Part shown: positions 36,027-45,685 of the stretch, piece after piece
How positions within the stretch are numbered: position 1 is the stretch's first letter
How the letters are laid out: every line of letters begins with the position of its first letter
Source of the DNA: Saprospirales bacterium
GTDB lineage: Bacteria; Bacteroidota; Bacteroidia; Chitinophagales; Saprospiraceae
Direction: 5' to 3'
DNA: 64,000 bases
Assembly: GCA_016711045.1 (NCBI GenBank)
Contig: JADJTT010000003.1
Coordinates: forward strand, 652,604 to 716,603
The notes under the pieces: generated by a model
What the model was told of the DNA's origin: nothing
The model's database searches: none
The model's input: only the letters and a program-made list of their open reading frames with translations
Position numbers and translations under genes: made by a program

Positions 36027-39000
36027 TCACCTGCTAATCACCAACCGCTCCGTAAACCGTGCTTTATCCGTCGTCAACCGCACCAAATACATCCCGGCCG
36101 GAAAATCAGCTGCGACGATTTGCTGCGGCGAGTTCAATAAACTTACTCTTTGCAATATCCGACCGGTAATGTCCACTATTTCTACCGAAGCATCCTCCCC
36201 GTCCAGGGCCCATTCGATCCAGAACTGGTCGCTGGCCGGATTGGGATAGATCCGTAAAAGACGGGCCTTCGACAACTCCGCCAACCCAGTCGTATTGTCG
36301 ACCACCACAATCTCCGAGAGGAAGACGCATCCATTGGCATCGGTTATTTCCAACAGGTATGCACCTGCGGAAAGGCTATCGAGGTCTTCGTTGGAGGAGA
36401 AGTCTACCCCGTCTTTTTTCCAAAGGAATTCCAGGGGCGCTATACCACCAGTAACCGTCACCTCAATGGAGCCATCTGCCGGAATACTCATCTCATTGGT
36501 CACGGCATCGATAGTGATCGTCACCTCAGGAGTCGCCGCTACAGCCAGACTCACCACCCCAATACAACCAATCGAGTCCGTCACCAGGACGGTGTAGGTC
36601 CCTGCAGGCAGTCCCGTGGCCGTGCCTTCCGTTTGCCCCAGCAGGTCATCCCACAAATAGGAATAGGGAGGAATGCCGCTCTGCACCTGCGCAGAGGCGG
36701 AGCCGGAAGCTTCGTTGGGGCAAGCGGGATCCGAACTTGCACTTACGTCCAAACTATCGATCAACACCACCGCAAAACTGCAGGAGGCTGTATTCCCGTT
36801 TTCATCGCTTGCTGTCCAGCTCACGGTGGTCTCTCCTACGGGAAACACCGATCCGCTCGGCAAGCCTGCCACGAGTTCTCCCGTGCTCTCTGTGCAATTG
36901 TCCGCCCAGGAAACGGTATAGTCCACCACCCCCTCGCAGGAATAGACGGTGAAGGCATTGGGACAAGTGAGCATCGGTGGAGTAGTATCTTCCAGGTGCA
37001 GGCTGAATGTGCAAACATCCACATTGCCTTCCCAATCCTGGGCGGTGAGGGTGAGGATGGTATCCTGGTAAATTATGGTGCCGGGAGCCGGGTCTTGCAA
37101 GACATCCGGATCCGGATCGCAATTATCGGTAACGCCGGCTAATCCGGTTAAATTCGGGACTACGAGGGCACAGTTCGCATTCAATGAGGCCGTTTGCTGA
37201 TCGGGGCAGGTAATGGAAGGCGGGGTTTCATCCGGCTGGTACAAGGGGGTTTCCCAAATGCCTCGTCCATAGGTTCCAGCCTGCAGCATGCCACTAGCCT
37301 GGTGTATTTCCAGATCAAAAACCGGCACATTAGGGAGGCCGGTGAAAAAGGGGATCCATTCACTCATCGTAGCATCCCGGTAAAAAACGCCCACATCCAT
37401 ACCGATATACACCGCATTATCCCCTGCTGTTTCGAAGGGGTCATAAATAATGCAGTTGACAGGCAGGTTGGGCAAATTCCCGGTCGCGTTCGACCAGGTA
37501 GCGCCGGCATCGGAAGAATAAAAAACCTTGTTGTTTGGCATATATCCGCCCTGGGTTACCCATACTTCAGCTGCATTGTCCCGGTCGGTCGTGATCATGG
37601 TAATGGTGCCGGGCGTAATACCGGCTGTAATATCGGTCCAGGTAGCGCCGACGTCCTGAGACACAAAAATCTGATCGTTGGTAGCGGCATAGATCACGTC
37701 CGTATTGGCGGGTGCAATGTGGATGGAACGGTATTGCCCAGCCCCCAATTCGGGCACAAAGCCTGTCCAATCCATTCCCCCATTCGTGCTCCGGTACACG
37801 GTGTCTGTATAGCCGGCATAGATTATTTCCGGATCGTTGGGATCCATGGCGAGGGGGGTAACCCAATAGCCGTTGGTATTACCAGGCTTAATTCCAAAAT
37901 GATTTTGTCCGCCATTAATCGATTTCCGCAGGCTTCCGTTTTGCCGGGTGTGGTACTGGATCATGGAGTCTGTAGGATGGATCATGCAATCCATCCCATC
38001 CGCCCCATCGAAGTGAATGATCTCTTGCCCACCGGCCCAGCGATTGGATCCATTGTCCTGTGCCCCACCGATAATCACAGGGCTTCCCGGAAAACTGGAT
38101 ATCCGGTAAAACTGGGTAATGGAAAGCCCGGGAGCGCCCAGGCTGGAGCGGTCTTCCCAGGTGAGCCCATCGTCGAAGCTGGCAAAAATGCCTCCGTCGC
38201 TGCCGCACCACAAACTGCCGTCTACCGGATTATAGACCAATTCATGGATGTCGGCATGGGTATATTGAAGTCCGTTTTGGGGAAGGTCTTTAAAATACCA
38301 GTGAGAGGCGATTTCCAGTGTTTCACCTCCATTCTCACTTCTCCATACGTTTACACCTCCGGTGAGTACCGTTTCCGCATTGTCGGGATCTACGGCAAGT
38401 GCAAGGTCATACCCGGATTGGTCAGAATCATCATCTCCGTCAATGGGGTAGCCCAACACATTGGGCGTAGTAGCTTGTGTAGAAAAATGGAGCCCGCCAT
38501 CGACAGACCGGTATAATCCTTTGAAAACCCCGTTTGCATCTGAAGGGCCGGCGAGCACGTATACGAAATCCGGATTTGCCGGGCTCACGGCGAGCGCGAC
38601 CCGGGTTTCCCCGGTGGGTAAGCCATTTACGGAGGGGATATATTCCCAGGAAGCTCCGGCATTGGTGGAGCGATAGACCACGCTTTTGGTGGTGGCATAT
38701 TGGATAGCGGGATTGCCTGTATTGAATTCTATATCCACGAAGTGACCTGCCTGTACATTGGTCCAGGTATTGCCCGCATTGGTGGTTCGGTAAATGCCCT
38801 GGGAAGTAGCGGCCAATAATATATTCGGGTCGTCGGGGTGGATGGCGAGCTTATAGCCCCTGACAAAATTGGAGGTCCCAAAAGACAACCCCGTTTCCTC
38901 CCAGTTAAGGCCTCCATCTGTCGACCGGAGCACCCCGAGGCAGTAGGTATCGGCGCCATCGCCATCACCGGTCAGGATATAGATCAGGTTGGGATTGACA

Positions 39001-39557
39001 GGATGAATTGCGATGCCCGAAACCCCGATACTGGGTAGGTTATCGGTCAGGGGTGTCCAGCTTCCACCCTGGTTGGTTGTCTTCCACAATCCACCCGCAG
39101 GTGTTCCGGCATAAATGGTATTGGCATCAAACGGGTGAAAAGCAACAACGTTGACCCGTCCTACACCGGGATTGTAGCCTCCCTGAGTGGTGGTATACCC
39201 CTCAATCGGCGCCAGGATGGACCAGGCCGCCTTACATCCGCCAATATCTTCGGTTTCGCTTACTTTGGAGTGGGTGGAGAAATTTTTGGCCACTTCCCAG
39301 TTCATCCGACTGAAATTGACCAGGCCACCATCTGCATCCAGGCGGTCATTCATGAGGTATTCCCAACGTTTGAACTGCTTGTACCCACTGCCACGCCCTT
39401 GATCATGGGTTTGGTAATACAAATTGGCGTCTTGTTGAATTTCCGTAAAAGGAACGCCTTCTTCCGCCTGGCGGATCCATTCCAGGTATTGCTGGGCCTG
39501 GAGGGTGGTGGAGCATATAAAAAGCGTGGAGAAAAAGAATAAGCGTATCCTGGACAT
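36027..39557 (-). CDS. Large surface protein: Asp-box propeller, HYR, T9SS type A
   Basis: 1,176 aa with a signal peptide (MSRIRLFFFSTLFICSTTLQAQ). Residues about 130-750 carry many Asp-box repeats of the VPS10/sialidase-like propeller type (YRTTNAGNTW, YRSTNAGASW, YRSVDGGLHF, FASFDDGLTW, YRSTNGGMDW, FVSQDVGATW). A HYR segment follows (TPPMLTCPNAFTVYSCEGVVDYTVSWADNC), then SprB-like short repeats (PACPNEASGSASAQVQSGIPPYSYLWDD). The last 75 residues (LRIYPNPASDQFWIEW ... FPAGMYLVRLTTDKARFTERLVISR) are the type A sorting domain. Possibly a glycan- or protein-binding adhesin. Intact, which contrasts with the HYR protein at the right edge. Confidence 0.87.
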   Translation of the reverse strand: MSRIRLFFFSTLFICSTTLQAQQYLEWIRQAEEGVPFTEIQQDANLYYQTHDQGRGSGYKQFKRWEYLMNDRLDADGGLVNFSRMNWEVAKNFSTHSKVSETEDIGGCKAAWSILAPIEGYTTTQGGYNPGVGRVNVVAFHPFDANTIYAGTPAGGLWKTTNQGGSWTPLTDNLPSIGVSGIAIHPVNPNLIYILTGDGDGADTYCLGVLRSTDGGLNWEETGLSFGTSNFVRGYKLAIHPDDPNILLAATSQGIYRTTNAGNTWTNVQAGHFVDIEFNTGNPAIQYATTKSVVYRSTNAGASWEYIPSVNGLPTGETRVALAVSPANPDFVYVLAGPSDANGVFKGLYRSVDGGLHFSTQATTPNVLGYPIDGDDDSDQSGYDLALAVDPDNAETVLTGGVNVWRSENGGETLEIASHWYFKDLPQNGLQYTHADIHELVYNPVDGSLWCGSDGGIFASFDDGLTWEDRSSLGAPGLSITQFYRISSFPGSPVIIGGAQDNGSNRWAGGQEIIHFDGADGMDCMIHPTDSMIQYHTRQNGSLRKSINGGQNHFGIKPGNTNGYWVTPLAMDPNDPEIIYAGYTDTVYRSTNGGMDWTGFVPELGAGQYRSIHIAPANTDVIYAATNDQIFVSQDVGATWTDITAGITPGTITMITTDRDNAAEVWVTQGGYMPNNKVFYSSDAGATWSNATGNLPNLPVNCIIYDPFETAGDNAVYIGMDVGVFYRDATMSEWIPFFTGLPNVPVFDLEIHQASGMLQAGTYGRGIWETPLYQPDETPPSITCPDQQTASLNANCALVVPNLTGLAGVTDNCDPDPDVLQDPAPGTIIYQDTILTLTAQDWEGNVDVCTFSLHLEDTTPPMLTCPNAFTVYSCEGVVDYTVSWADNCTESTGELVAGLPSGSVFPVGETTVSWTASDENGNTASCSFAVVLIDSLDVSASSDPACPNEASGSASAQVQSGIPPYSYLWDDLLGQTEGTATGLPAGTYTVLVTDSIGCIGVVSLAVAATPEVTITIDAVTNEMSIPADGSIEVTVTGGIAPLEFLWKKDGVDFSSNEDLDSLSAGAYLLEITDANGCVFLSEIVVVDNTTGLAELSKARLLRIYPNPASDQFWIEWALDGEDASVEIVDITGRILQRVSLLNSPQQIVAADFPAGMYLVRLTTDKARFTERLVISR

Positions 39558-39617
39558 TGGAATCTAGTTTACCGAAATTAAGGAAGGTCGGCGAAGATAA
39601 TTCCAATCCACAAAAAT

Positions 39618-39652
39618 GAAAAATACGACGTCTGGAATGTCTAAATAATGAC
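39618..39652 (-). promoter_or_regulatory. Promoter candidate GTCATTA-N20-TATTTTTC
   Basis: On the minus strand GTCATTA (39652-39646) is followed after 20 bases by TATTTTTC (39625-39618), seven of eight to TAnnTTTG, 60 bases before the ATG of the Asp-box gene at 39557. Confidence 0.45.
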
Positions 39653-39666
39653 AATCTTAGATATAC

Positions 39667-40692
39667 TCAAACCGAAGTGGTTTTATTTATATTCCCTACC
39701 ATCAGTATCTTCCCTCCACTCATTTCCTCCTGGTAGCTGGCCAGTGCTTCATTGATATCGGAAAAAGGCATCCGTTTTTTGACCGGGGTCTGCAATTCTT
39801 CGCCTAGCATCCGCTGCACCCTTCGGATATCAGCCAATATCTGGAGCAGATTCTTTTTCTGCATCCAATCGGAGAGCAGGAAGCCCACGATGCGTTTATT
39901 TTTGAGAATGAGTTCCCCCGGTTCAATCACGCAGGTTTCAGCCGACAGGCGGCCGTACGACAGGATGGTGCCCCCGCGAGGTGAAGCGTTCAAAAGTTGC
40001 CCCAGCATAGGGCCTCCCACCGCGTCGAGCATCAGGGAAACCTGGAGTTGATGGGTCAGTTCTTTCAATTTTTTCTCAAAATCGGGGGCAGTGCTATTGA
40101 GCACATATTTGGCGCCAATGGCACGTAATTGATCGGCTTGGGCTTCTTTTCGAACCACGTTGAGAAGAGGTACGCCCTGTCGGATGCTGAGGCGAACGAG
40201 CATCTGACCGAGTGCGCTGGCGGCGGCGGTATTCACAAAAGCCGGATGTTTTTTGAGACGGACGATATCCATAAACGCCAGTGCTGTCAGTGGGTTGACC
40301 AGGCTCATGGAGGCTTGATCCAGGGTGATTTTTTTTCCGACGGGGATACAAAGAGACGCATTGGTGAGCATATACTCCGCCCACGCGCCCCCGTGGCCCA
40401 TTCTCGCGAAGCAGGCCACGCGCTTGCCCAGGAGCCGGCGAGCCATTAATCCGGATCCTACTGCTACTACGGTTCCACTCCCCTCATTCCCCGGGGTGAG
40501 GGGAAGCGGCTCCTTAAATCCGTAGCCCCCGAGCAGAAAAGCCAGGTCAGAGGGATTGATGGGCGAGGCAGCCATGTGCACCAACACCTGGCCAGGGCCT
40601 GGCTTGGGCACCGGTATTTCGCGTACGGCGAGCGGTTGTTCCATTTCGTCGAGTTGGACGGCTTGCATGGTGGCGGGAAGGCTTATTTTCAT
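39667..40692 (-). CDS. Zinc-free MDR oxidoreductase, quinone/enoyl reductase-like
   Basis: The start is placed at the ATG at 40692 (MKISLPATMQAVQLDEMEQPLAVREIPVPKPGPGQVLVHM); the longer frame has no support. About 341 aa. The medium-chain dehydrogenase fold is clear: SPINPSDLAFLLGGY, TPGNEGSGTVVAVGSG, then a Rossmann half (VNTAAASALGQMLVRLSIRQGVPLLNVVRKE, LMLDAVGGPMLGQLLNASPRGGTILSYG). Zinc-binding cysteines are absent, pointing to the quinone oxidoreductase or enoyl-CoA reductase branch. NADPH-dependent cytoplasmic reductase; substrate not determined. Divergent from the ClC gene. Confidence 0.85.
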   Translation of the reverse strand: MKISLPATMQAVQLDEMEQPLAVREIPVPKPGPGQVLVHMAASPINPSDLAFLLGGYGFKEPLPLTPGNEGSGTVVAVGSGLMARRLLGKRVACFARMGHGGAWAEYMLTNASLCIPVGKKITLDQASMSLVNPLTALAFMDIVRLKKHPAFVNTAAASALGQMLVRLSIRQGVPLLNVVRKEAQADQLRAIGAKYVLNSTAPDFEKKLKELTHQLQVSLMLDAVGGPMLGQLLNASPRGGTILSYGRLSAETCVIEPGELILKNKRIVGFLLSDWMQKKNLLQILADIRRVQRMLGEELQTPVKKRMPFSDINEALASYQEEMSGGKILMVGNINKTTSV

Positions 40693-40763
40693 AGTAGGTG
40701 CATATTTGATCCTCAATAATACCACCTTGATAGGGAAAGAAGAAATATGAATGTCACTTTCGG

Positions 40764-40794
40764 TTGCCACAGTTCCAATTCTCTATTACCTTCG
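40764..40794 (+). promoter_or_regulatory. Promoter candidate TTG-N20-TACCTTCG
   Basis: TTG at 40764-40766, then 20 bases, then TACCTTCG (seven of eight to TAnnTTTG), 44 bases before the ATG at 40839. The same TACCTTCG occurs at 9236-9243 before the oxygenase gene, there without a well-spaced TTG. Confidence 0.5.
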
Positions 40795-40838
40795 CACCTT
40801 AAGTGCAGGGTAAACTAAAGAATGAGTATTTTGCTCCT

Positions 40839-42641
40839 ATGCAATTCCAACGAACCAAAATATACCGGTATTTCAGGCTTTTGACACACAAAGGTATCAA
40901 GTGGCTTAGCGCCAGAATCTCACAGCGCAACTACCAGATCCTGGTGGCGATCGCAATTGGTATCGTAGCGGGATTGGCTGCGGTAGTGCTCAAATTCTCT
41001 GTAGCCACTGTTCGGGAATGGATGAAGGGGAATGATCCCACACACGGGAAGATCGGCTTCGTATTTTTCCCCATTATCGGCATTTTGCTCACGCGGCTCT
41101 ATTTTCGGTATGGACTTCGCCGGAAGCTTGAGATAGGTTCGGCGGGTTTGATCTTTGCCATTTCACGAAAAAAAGTAAATCTTCCCTCCTTCGAGACGTT
41201 CGCCCATTTGATCAGCAGTTCGCTGACCGTCGGGTTTGGCGGATCGGTAGGGTTGGAGGCGCCGATCGTGCGCACCGGCTCCGCAATTGGTTCCAACCTG
41301 GCCAGACTGCTCCGGGTGGGGAGGAAACGGCAGACTCTATTCCTGGCCTGTGGCGCGGCAGCCGGTTTAGCGGCTATTTTCAACAGTCCGGTAGCTGGTG
41401 TTATCTTTGCTTTTGAGGTACTCATTACTGATATCGGCCTACCCGCCTTTATTCCCCTGCTAATTTCTGCGGCTACGGGAGCTGTGGTGGCTCGGTTTTT
41501 CTACTACGAACAACTTTTCTACCTGCCCACCCACGGCTGGACGGCAGAAACCATTCCTTTTTTTGTACTTACAGGTATTGCCTGCGGATTCTATTCCACC
41601 TACCTCATCCGGAGTATACCTGTCTTTGAGGGGTTGATCACCAAGATCCAACGGCCTTTGGTCCGGCTGATTCTGGGGGGATTGGCGTTGGGTCTGCTCA
41701 TTTTTCTCATGCCTCCGCTATTCGGGGAAGGGTATGAAACGATCAACCAGCTGTTTCAGGGCAGCTATTCCAAAATCATGGAAAACAGCTTGTTTTACCG
41801 CTTTGCGGGAAACAGCGTTTGGGTGATCATCGGGTTTGCGGTGGCGATTTTAATGGCCAAGACGGCCGCAACTTCTTTCACCATTGCACTGGGAGGCAAT
41901 GGGGGAATTTTTGCACCCTCCATGTTTGCAGGCGGCACCCTTGGCTTTATCCTGGCTGCCACGTTCAACCAGTTAGGATTTCTGCAATTGCCGGTAGCCG
42001 ATTTTGTCGCAGTGGGTATGGCGGGCATCATGAGCGGTGTTATCAAATCACCGCTTACAGGAATCTTCCTCATCGCAGAGATCACGGGAGGCTACTCCCT
42101 TTTTATCCCGCTCATGATCGTGTCAGCGATCTCCTATTTCGTGACCTTTTACTTTGAGCCCCACTCCATTTTCACCCGAACGCTTTACGAGAAAGGCATA
42201 TGGGCGCCTTCTCACGAAAAAGACAAGATCATTCTCCAGAATATGGACTTACTCCAATTGGTCGAAAGCAATTTCTCCGTGCTTCGCCCGCAACAGACCC
42301 TTGGAGAATTTGTAAAAATTATCGCGCAATCCAAGCGGAATTTATTTCCGGTAGTAGATGAGGAGGAGCAATTCCTGGGTATCATTTTACTCGACGATGT
42401 GCGGGAAGTCATGTTCCAACCCCAACAATACAAGGAATTACTGGTTGCCGACCTGTTTCACCAGCCCCCTGCCATACTTCAATATGACGACTCCATGGAC
42501 AAGGTTATGAACATATTTGAGGAACACCAGGCCTGGAACCTCCCCGTGGTGAAAGAGGGTAAATACATGGGCTTTGTGTCCAAATCCACTATCCTTGGGC
42601 ATTACCGGGAGTTGCTGCAGGACCGGAGTGTGAGTATGTAG
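40839..42641 (+). CDS. ClC-family chloride channel/transporter with C-terminal CBS pair
   Basis: The start at 40839 (MQFQRTKIYRYF) is chosen over a GTG at 40803. About 600 aa. ClC selectivity motifs are present: GFGGSVGLEAPIVRTGSAIGS (the GSxGxEGP-type loop), a GNGGIFAPSMFAGGTLGF loop and PLTGIFLIAEITGGYSLFIPL. From about residue 465 come two CBS domains (SVLRPQQTLGEFVKIIAQSKRNLFPVVDEEEQFLGIILLDDV and DSMDKVMNIFEEHQAWNLPVVKEGKYMGFVSKSTIL), likely nucleotide-sensing. It transports chloride or another anion across the inner membrane. Intact. Confidence 0.9.
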   Translation: MQFQRTKIYRYFRLLTHKGIKWLSARISQRNYQILVAIAIGIVAGLAAVVLKFSVATVREWMKGNDPTHGKIGFVFFPIIGILLTRLYFRYGLRRKLEIGSAGLIFAISRKKVNLPSFETFAHLISSSLTVGFGGSVGLEAPIVRTGSAIGSNLARLLRVGRKRQTLFLACGAAAGLAAIFNSPVAGVIFAFEVLITDIGLPAFIPLLISAATGAVVARFFYYEQLFYLPTHGWTAETIPFFVLTGIACGFYSTYLIRSIPVFEGLITKIQRPLVRLILGGLALGLLIFLMPPLFGEGYETINQLFQGSYSKIMENSLFYRFAGNSVWVIIGFAVAILMAKTAATSFTIALGGNGGIFAPSMFAGGTLGFILAATFNQLGFLQLPVADFVAVGMAGIMSGVIKSPLTGIFLIAEITGGYSLFIPLMIVSAISYFVTFYFEPHSIFTRTLYEKGIWAPSHEKDKIILQNMDLLQLVESNFSVLRPQQTLGEFVKIIAQSKRNLFPVVDEEEQFLGIILLDDVREVMFQPQQYKELLVADLFHQPPAILQYDDSMDKVMNIFEEHQAWNLPVVKEGKYMGFVSKSTILGHYRELLQDRSVSM

Positions 42642-42650
42642 GGAGGTTTT

Positions 42651-42709
42651 TCCCGATAGCTATCGGGATTAGTTTTTAGTTTTTAGTTTTTAGTTTTTAG
42701 TTTTTAGTT
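42651..42709. repeat. Palindrome TCCCGATAGCTATCGGGA followed by AGTTTTT heptamers
   Basis: The perfect 18-base palindrome at 42651-42668 lies 10 bases after the ClC stop, with T before it. Five units of AGTTTTT (period 7) follow. It can act as a terminator for the ClC gene. Confidence 0.75.
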
Positions 42710-42766
42710 GGTATGAAATGAGGTAGAATTCGTTATCAATTGGAACGAAACCTACAATGCCTTGTT

Positions 42767-44137
42767 ATGGATGTTTTTCATGTATTTTTTTCCGGGTGCC
42801 TATTGTTCTTCTTTTCAAACCAATTAGTGGCAACCCCTCACCCCATCGTCATCGATGGGCGGATGGATGACTGGACGGACATTGCTCCTCTTTTTCAGCC
42901 GGAGCGGCCGGCAAAGCCTTTTGATCTGACCAGTTTATGGGTCACAGACGATGCCCAATACCTCTTCTTGCGCATCGACCTCAATCAGGATATTTTACTT
43001 CAGGAAAACAACAGCCTGGCGCTCTACCTCGATATAGACGGGCAAGGTGAAACCGGGGACCTGGCAGGGGCGGAGATCGCCTTTTTCTTTGGGGATCGAA
43101 GAGGGTATATTCAGCACGATGGAGAAAGCATCCCCATCGAATACCAGGCATTAGATCTGTATATCGCGCCTTCCACCATGGGGCATTCTTTTGAGATCAG
43201 CATTTCCTGGACCGCTCATCCGTGGCTGAAAAAGCTGGGGTTTGGCGAGCACCGCCTCGGCGTGATGCTGTTCGACCGCAGGGAAAAAGAGATTCTCTGC
43301 TATGCCCATTATTTCCCAACCCGGGAAGCGCGTCCGATCCTGCCCCTCACTACCCTCGATCGGGCTGATCCGTCGCATCTGCGCCTGGTCACCCACAACG
43401 TCAACAAACGGCATTTTCATCCGGATAAGCGAGATGTGTTTACCCGGATATATCAGGCGTTGGATCCCGACATCCTGTTGCTGGAGGAAGCTTATGAAGG
43501 TTCGGCGGAAGAAATACTGGATTATTTTCGTCCTGCACTGAATGGGGCTCCAGATTGGTACGCCTATAAAGCAGGAGAAGAAGCTACCGTGGTACTCAGC
43601 CCTTTTCCGGCTATCCAGGTGGTTCCGTTGGGCAACAGCGCCGCCTATCTGCTCGATCTGCGCCCGGCATATGAGGGGGAATTGGCCCTTGTCGTCCTGA
43701 GCATGCCCTGCTGCAGGGCCGACAGTGCCCGCCAGGCCGAAGCAGACCAGATCGCCGATTATGTTCGGGTATGGAAGGATTTTCAGCTCAAACCCGGCAC
43801 CCCTATCGTGCTGGCCGGCGACGCTAACCTGGTGGGACCGGCAGCACAGCTCCTTACCCTCCTGGAGGCGGGTGATTGGGATGGAAGCCCGCTGACCGAC
43901 CTTTGTCCCAAACAACTGCAACGTCCCATGGCAACTACCTGGAGGGGCGAGGACTTCTCCCCCAGCCGGCTCGACTACATCCTCTACAGCGACAGTGTGC
44001 TGAAGATCGGCCGCCGGTTTGTATTCGACACGGTGGAGCTGCCTTCGCCCTTGCTGCAGCGATACCAACTGAAACCGGATGATGCGCCTCGTACCTACAA
44101 GCATATGCCGGTAGTAGCCGATTTGATCTTTAAATAA
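42767..44137 (+). CDS. CBM9-like domain plus endonuclease/exonuclease/phosphatase domain, secreted
   Basis: The start at 42767 (MDVFHVFFSGCLLFFFSNQLVATPHPIVIDGRMDDW) gives a signal-like N-terminus; the TTG upstream is less likely. About 456 aa. Residues about 25-195 resemble a CBM9/DOMON-like sugar-binding domain (VIDGRMDDWTDI, LWVTDDAQYLFLRIDLNQD, LALYLDIDGQGETGDLAGAEI). Residues 205-455 resemble the EEP phosphatase fold: LRLVTHNVNKRHF, DILLLEEAY, PIVLAGDANLVG, SRLDYILYSDSV and KHMPVVADLIF. The metal ligands N, E, D-x-N and the final H are in place. Substrate unknown; possibly a surface phosphodiesterase or phosphatase. Its stop lies inside a perfect hairpin. Confidence 0.78.
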   Translation: MDVFHVFFSGCLLFFFSNQLVATPHPIVIDGRMDDWTDIAPLFQPERPAKPFDLTSLWVTDDAQYLFLRIDLNQDILLQENNSLALYLDIDGQGETGDLAGAEIAFFFGDRRGYIQHDGESIPIEYQALDLYIAPSTMGHSFEISISWTAHPWLKKLGFGEHRLGVMLFDRREKEILCYAHYFPTREARPILPLTTLDRADPSHLRLVTHNVNKRHFHPDKRDVFTRIYQALDPDILLLEEAYEGSAEEILDYFRPALNGAPDWYAYKAGEEATVVLSPFPAIQVVPLGNSAAYLLDLRPAYEGELALVVLSMPCCRADSARQAEADQIADYVRVWKDFQLKPGTPIVLAGDANLVGPAAQLLTLLEAGDWDGSPLTDLCPKQLQRPMATTWRGEDFSPSRLDYILYSDSVLKIGRRFVFDTVELPSPLLQRYQLKPDDAPRTYKHMPVVADLIFK

Positions 44138-44184
44138 TTATTGTTTCATAAGTCGCTTACGCTCCTTATGAAACAATAATTATT
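44133..44184. repeat. Perfect hairpin, 20-bp arms
   Basis: AATAATTATTGTTTCATAAG and its exact reverse complement flank a 12-base loop, TCGCTTACGCTC. The left arm begins within the TAA stop of the EEP gene. It is A/T-rich and followed by T-rich sequence, so it may end transcription from both convergent genes. Confidence 0.85.
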
Positions 44185-44223
44185 TTCTTTTAATGCGACT
44201 GAGACAGCCTCCTGTTTCAGTAA

Positions 44224-45591
44224 TTATGCTTCTTCCAACTCCAGTTCCGGTTCAAATTTTTCTTTCTCCCCTTTTTCTACCACCGGTGTAGCCAGCAGTT
44301 TGGGGGCTCTGGTAAAGGCCATAATAATCGCCCCGACCAGGCAAGCCACTCCGGCGATGATGAACGGCGTCATCCATACTTTCGGAGAAGCGCCCATGGC
44401 TGCGGCGTCTTTGAATACGCCGGCCAATAGTGGCCCGGTGATCCCTGCGACTCCGTATGCGGTGAATACCCAGCCATAGTTGCGTCCTACTTCCTTATTT
44501 CCGAAAAAGTCGGCGGTGATAGCAGGGAATAGGGCAAAAATACCGCCGTAGTTAAAGCCTACGAACGAAGCGCCGACAATAAGGCCAGTGGCAAGGCCAA
44601 AGTTGATAAAGCCATGATACAGCAACAACATGATAACACCCTGGATAGTCGACATGGCAATGATGGCAGCTTTCCGGCCGATCCGGTCGGAGATCATTCC
44701 CCAGAGGATGCGGCCCAAGCCGTTGAAGATGGCATACCAGGCCATAGCTGTACCGGTGATCACGACCGCATTTTCCACGCCTTGATATTCCAGCGCGTCC
44801 ATACCGAACAGTTGGATGCAGTAGATGACCATCAGGCCCGCAATAGCAGAGGAGGCAAAGACCAGCCAAATCGCATAGAATTGTGGCGTGCGCATCATGC
44901 GGGCGGGTGAAAAACCTTCACTGCCCAATTTGGCGGCAGCCTGTGCCTGGGCAGGGTTCCAGCCTTCCGGTTTGTATCCTTCGGGCGGATTGACCATGAC
45001 GATACTACCCAGCAGGACCATGGTGGCGAAAATGAGTCCATATACGAGAAATACGCTCTGCACATTTGGCAAGTCGAATACCTGGAGCGTATTCAGCAGC
45101 CCGCCAAACCAGGCGCCGGCAAGTTTCACCCAAATAGTGGCGCCAAACCCGAACCCAGCCACAGCGAGGCCGGTGATCATCCCTTTCTTGTCGGGAAACC
45201 ATTTAACCCCCACCGCGATGGGCACGACGTAGGCTAACCCCACGCCTGCGCCTGCCAGCACGCCGACGAAGAAGAACTGCGCCCAGAACGTGCTTCCGAA
45301 AAAGCCTCCCAGCACGTAGCCCAACCCCAAGAGCAAACCACCCATGATCGCCAGCGGGCGTGGTCCTGTGCGCACCTGCCAACGACCTGCCAGCACCATC
45401 ACAATCGCAAAAGTTGCCAGACCGGCAGAAAAGATCCAGGCCGTCTGCGTGGCAGAGAACCGATATATCCCTTCTGGATCAGTGAGAATTTTGGTAAAAA
45501 CGGACCAGGAATAGAAAGCTCCCAGCGCCAATTGAATAAGGATAGCCCCAATGACAACAAGCCATCGGTTCAGTGTTTGAACAGATTTCAT
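44224..45591 (-). CDS. OFA-family MFS transporter (oxalate/formate antiporter type)
   Basis: The start is placed at the ATG at 45591 (MKSVQTLNRWLVVIGAILIQLALGAFYSWSVFTKIL), the standard N-terminus of the OFA family. About 455 aa, 12 hydrophobic helices; the WxAGRWQVRTGPRPLAIMGGLL loop between helices 2 and 3 and GAGVGLAYVVPIAVGVKWFPDKKGMITGLAVAGFGFGA are OFA hallmarks. The C-terminal tail is acidic (KFEPELELEEA). Likely an inner-membrane transporter of a small carboxylate such as oxalate, formate or lactate; substrate not proven. It is transcribed from a divergent region containing a perfect palindrome. Confidence 0.86.
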   Translation of the reverse strand: MKSVQTLNRWLVVIGAILIQLALGAFYSWSVFTKILTDPEGIYRFSATQTAWIFSAGLATFAIVMVLAGRWQVRTGPRPLAIMGGLLLGLGYVLGGFFGSTFWAQFFFVGVLAGAGVGLAYVVPIAVGVKWFPDKKGMITGLAVAGFGFGATIWVKLAGAWFGGLLNTLQVFDLPNVQSVFLVYGLIFATMVLLGSIVMVNPPEGYKPEGWNPAQAQAAAKLGSEGFSPARMMRTPQFYAIWLVFASSAIAGLMVIYCIQLFGMDALEYQGVENAVVITGTAMAWYAIFNGLGRILWGMISDRIGRKAAIIAMSTIQGVIMLLLYHGFINFGLATGLIVGASFVGFNYGGIFALFPAITADFFGNKEVGRNYGWVFTAYGVAGITGPLLAGVFKDAAAMGASPKVWMTPFIIAGVACLVGAIIMAFTRAPKLLATPVVEKGEKEKFEPELELEEA

Positions 45592-45685
45592 AATTGTACA
45601 GTCGGTGATTAAAAATATGGATCCGGCGAAAAAGGTTCCGCTGTAAACCCGCACAATTATCTGAAATTATTACCCGGCGACCAAT

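Noticed and set aside
37194..38516. 440-aa open frame on the plus strand
   Set aside because: Antisense to the Asp-box gene, whose repeats and sorting domain are unmistakable. Long shadow frames are common opposite repetitive coding sequence.
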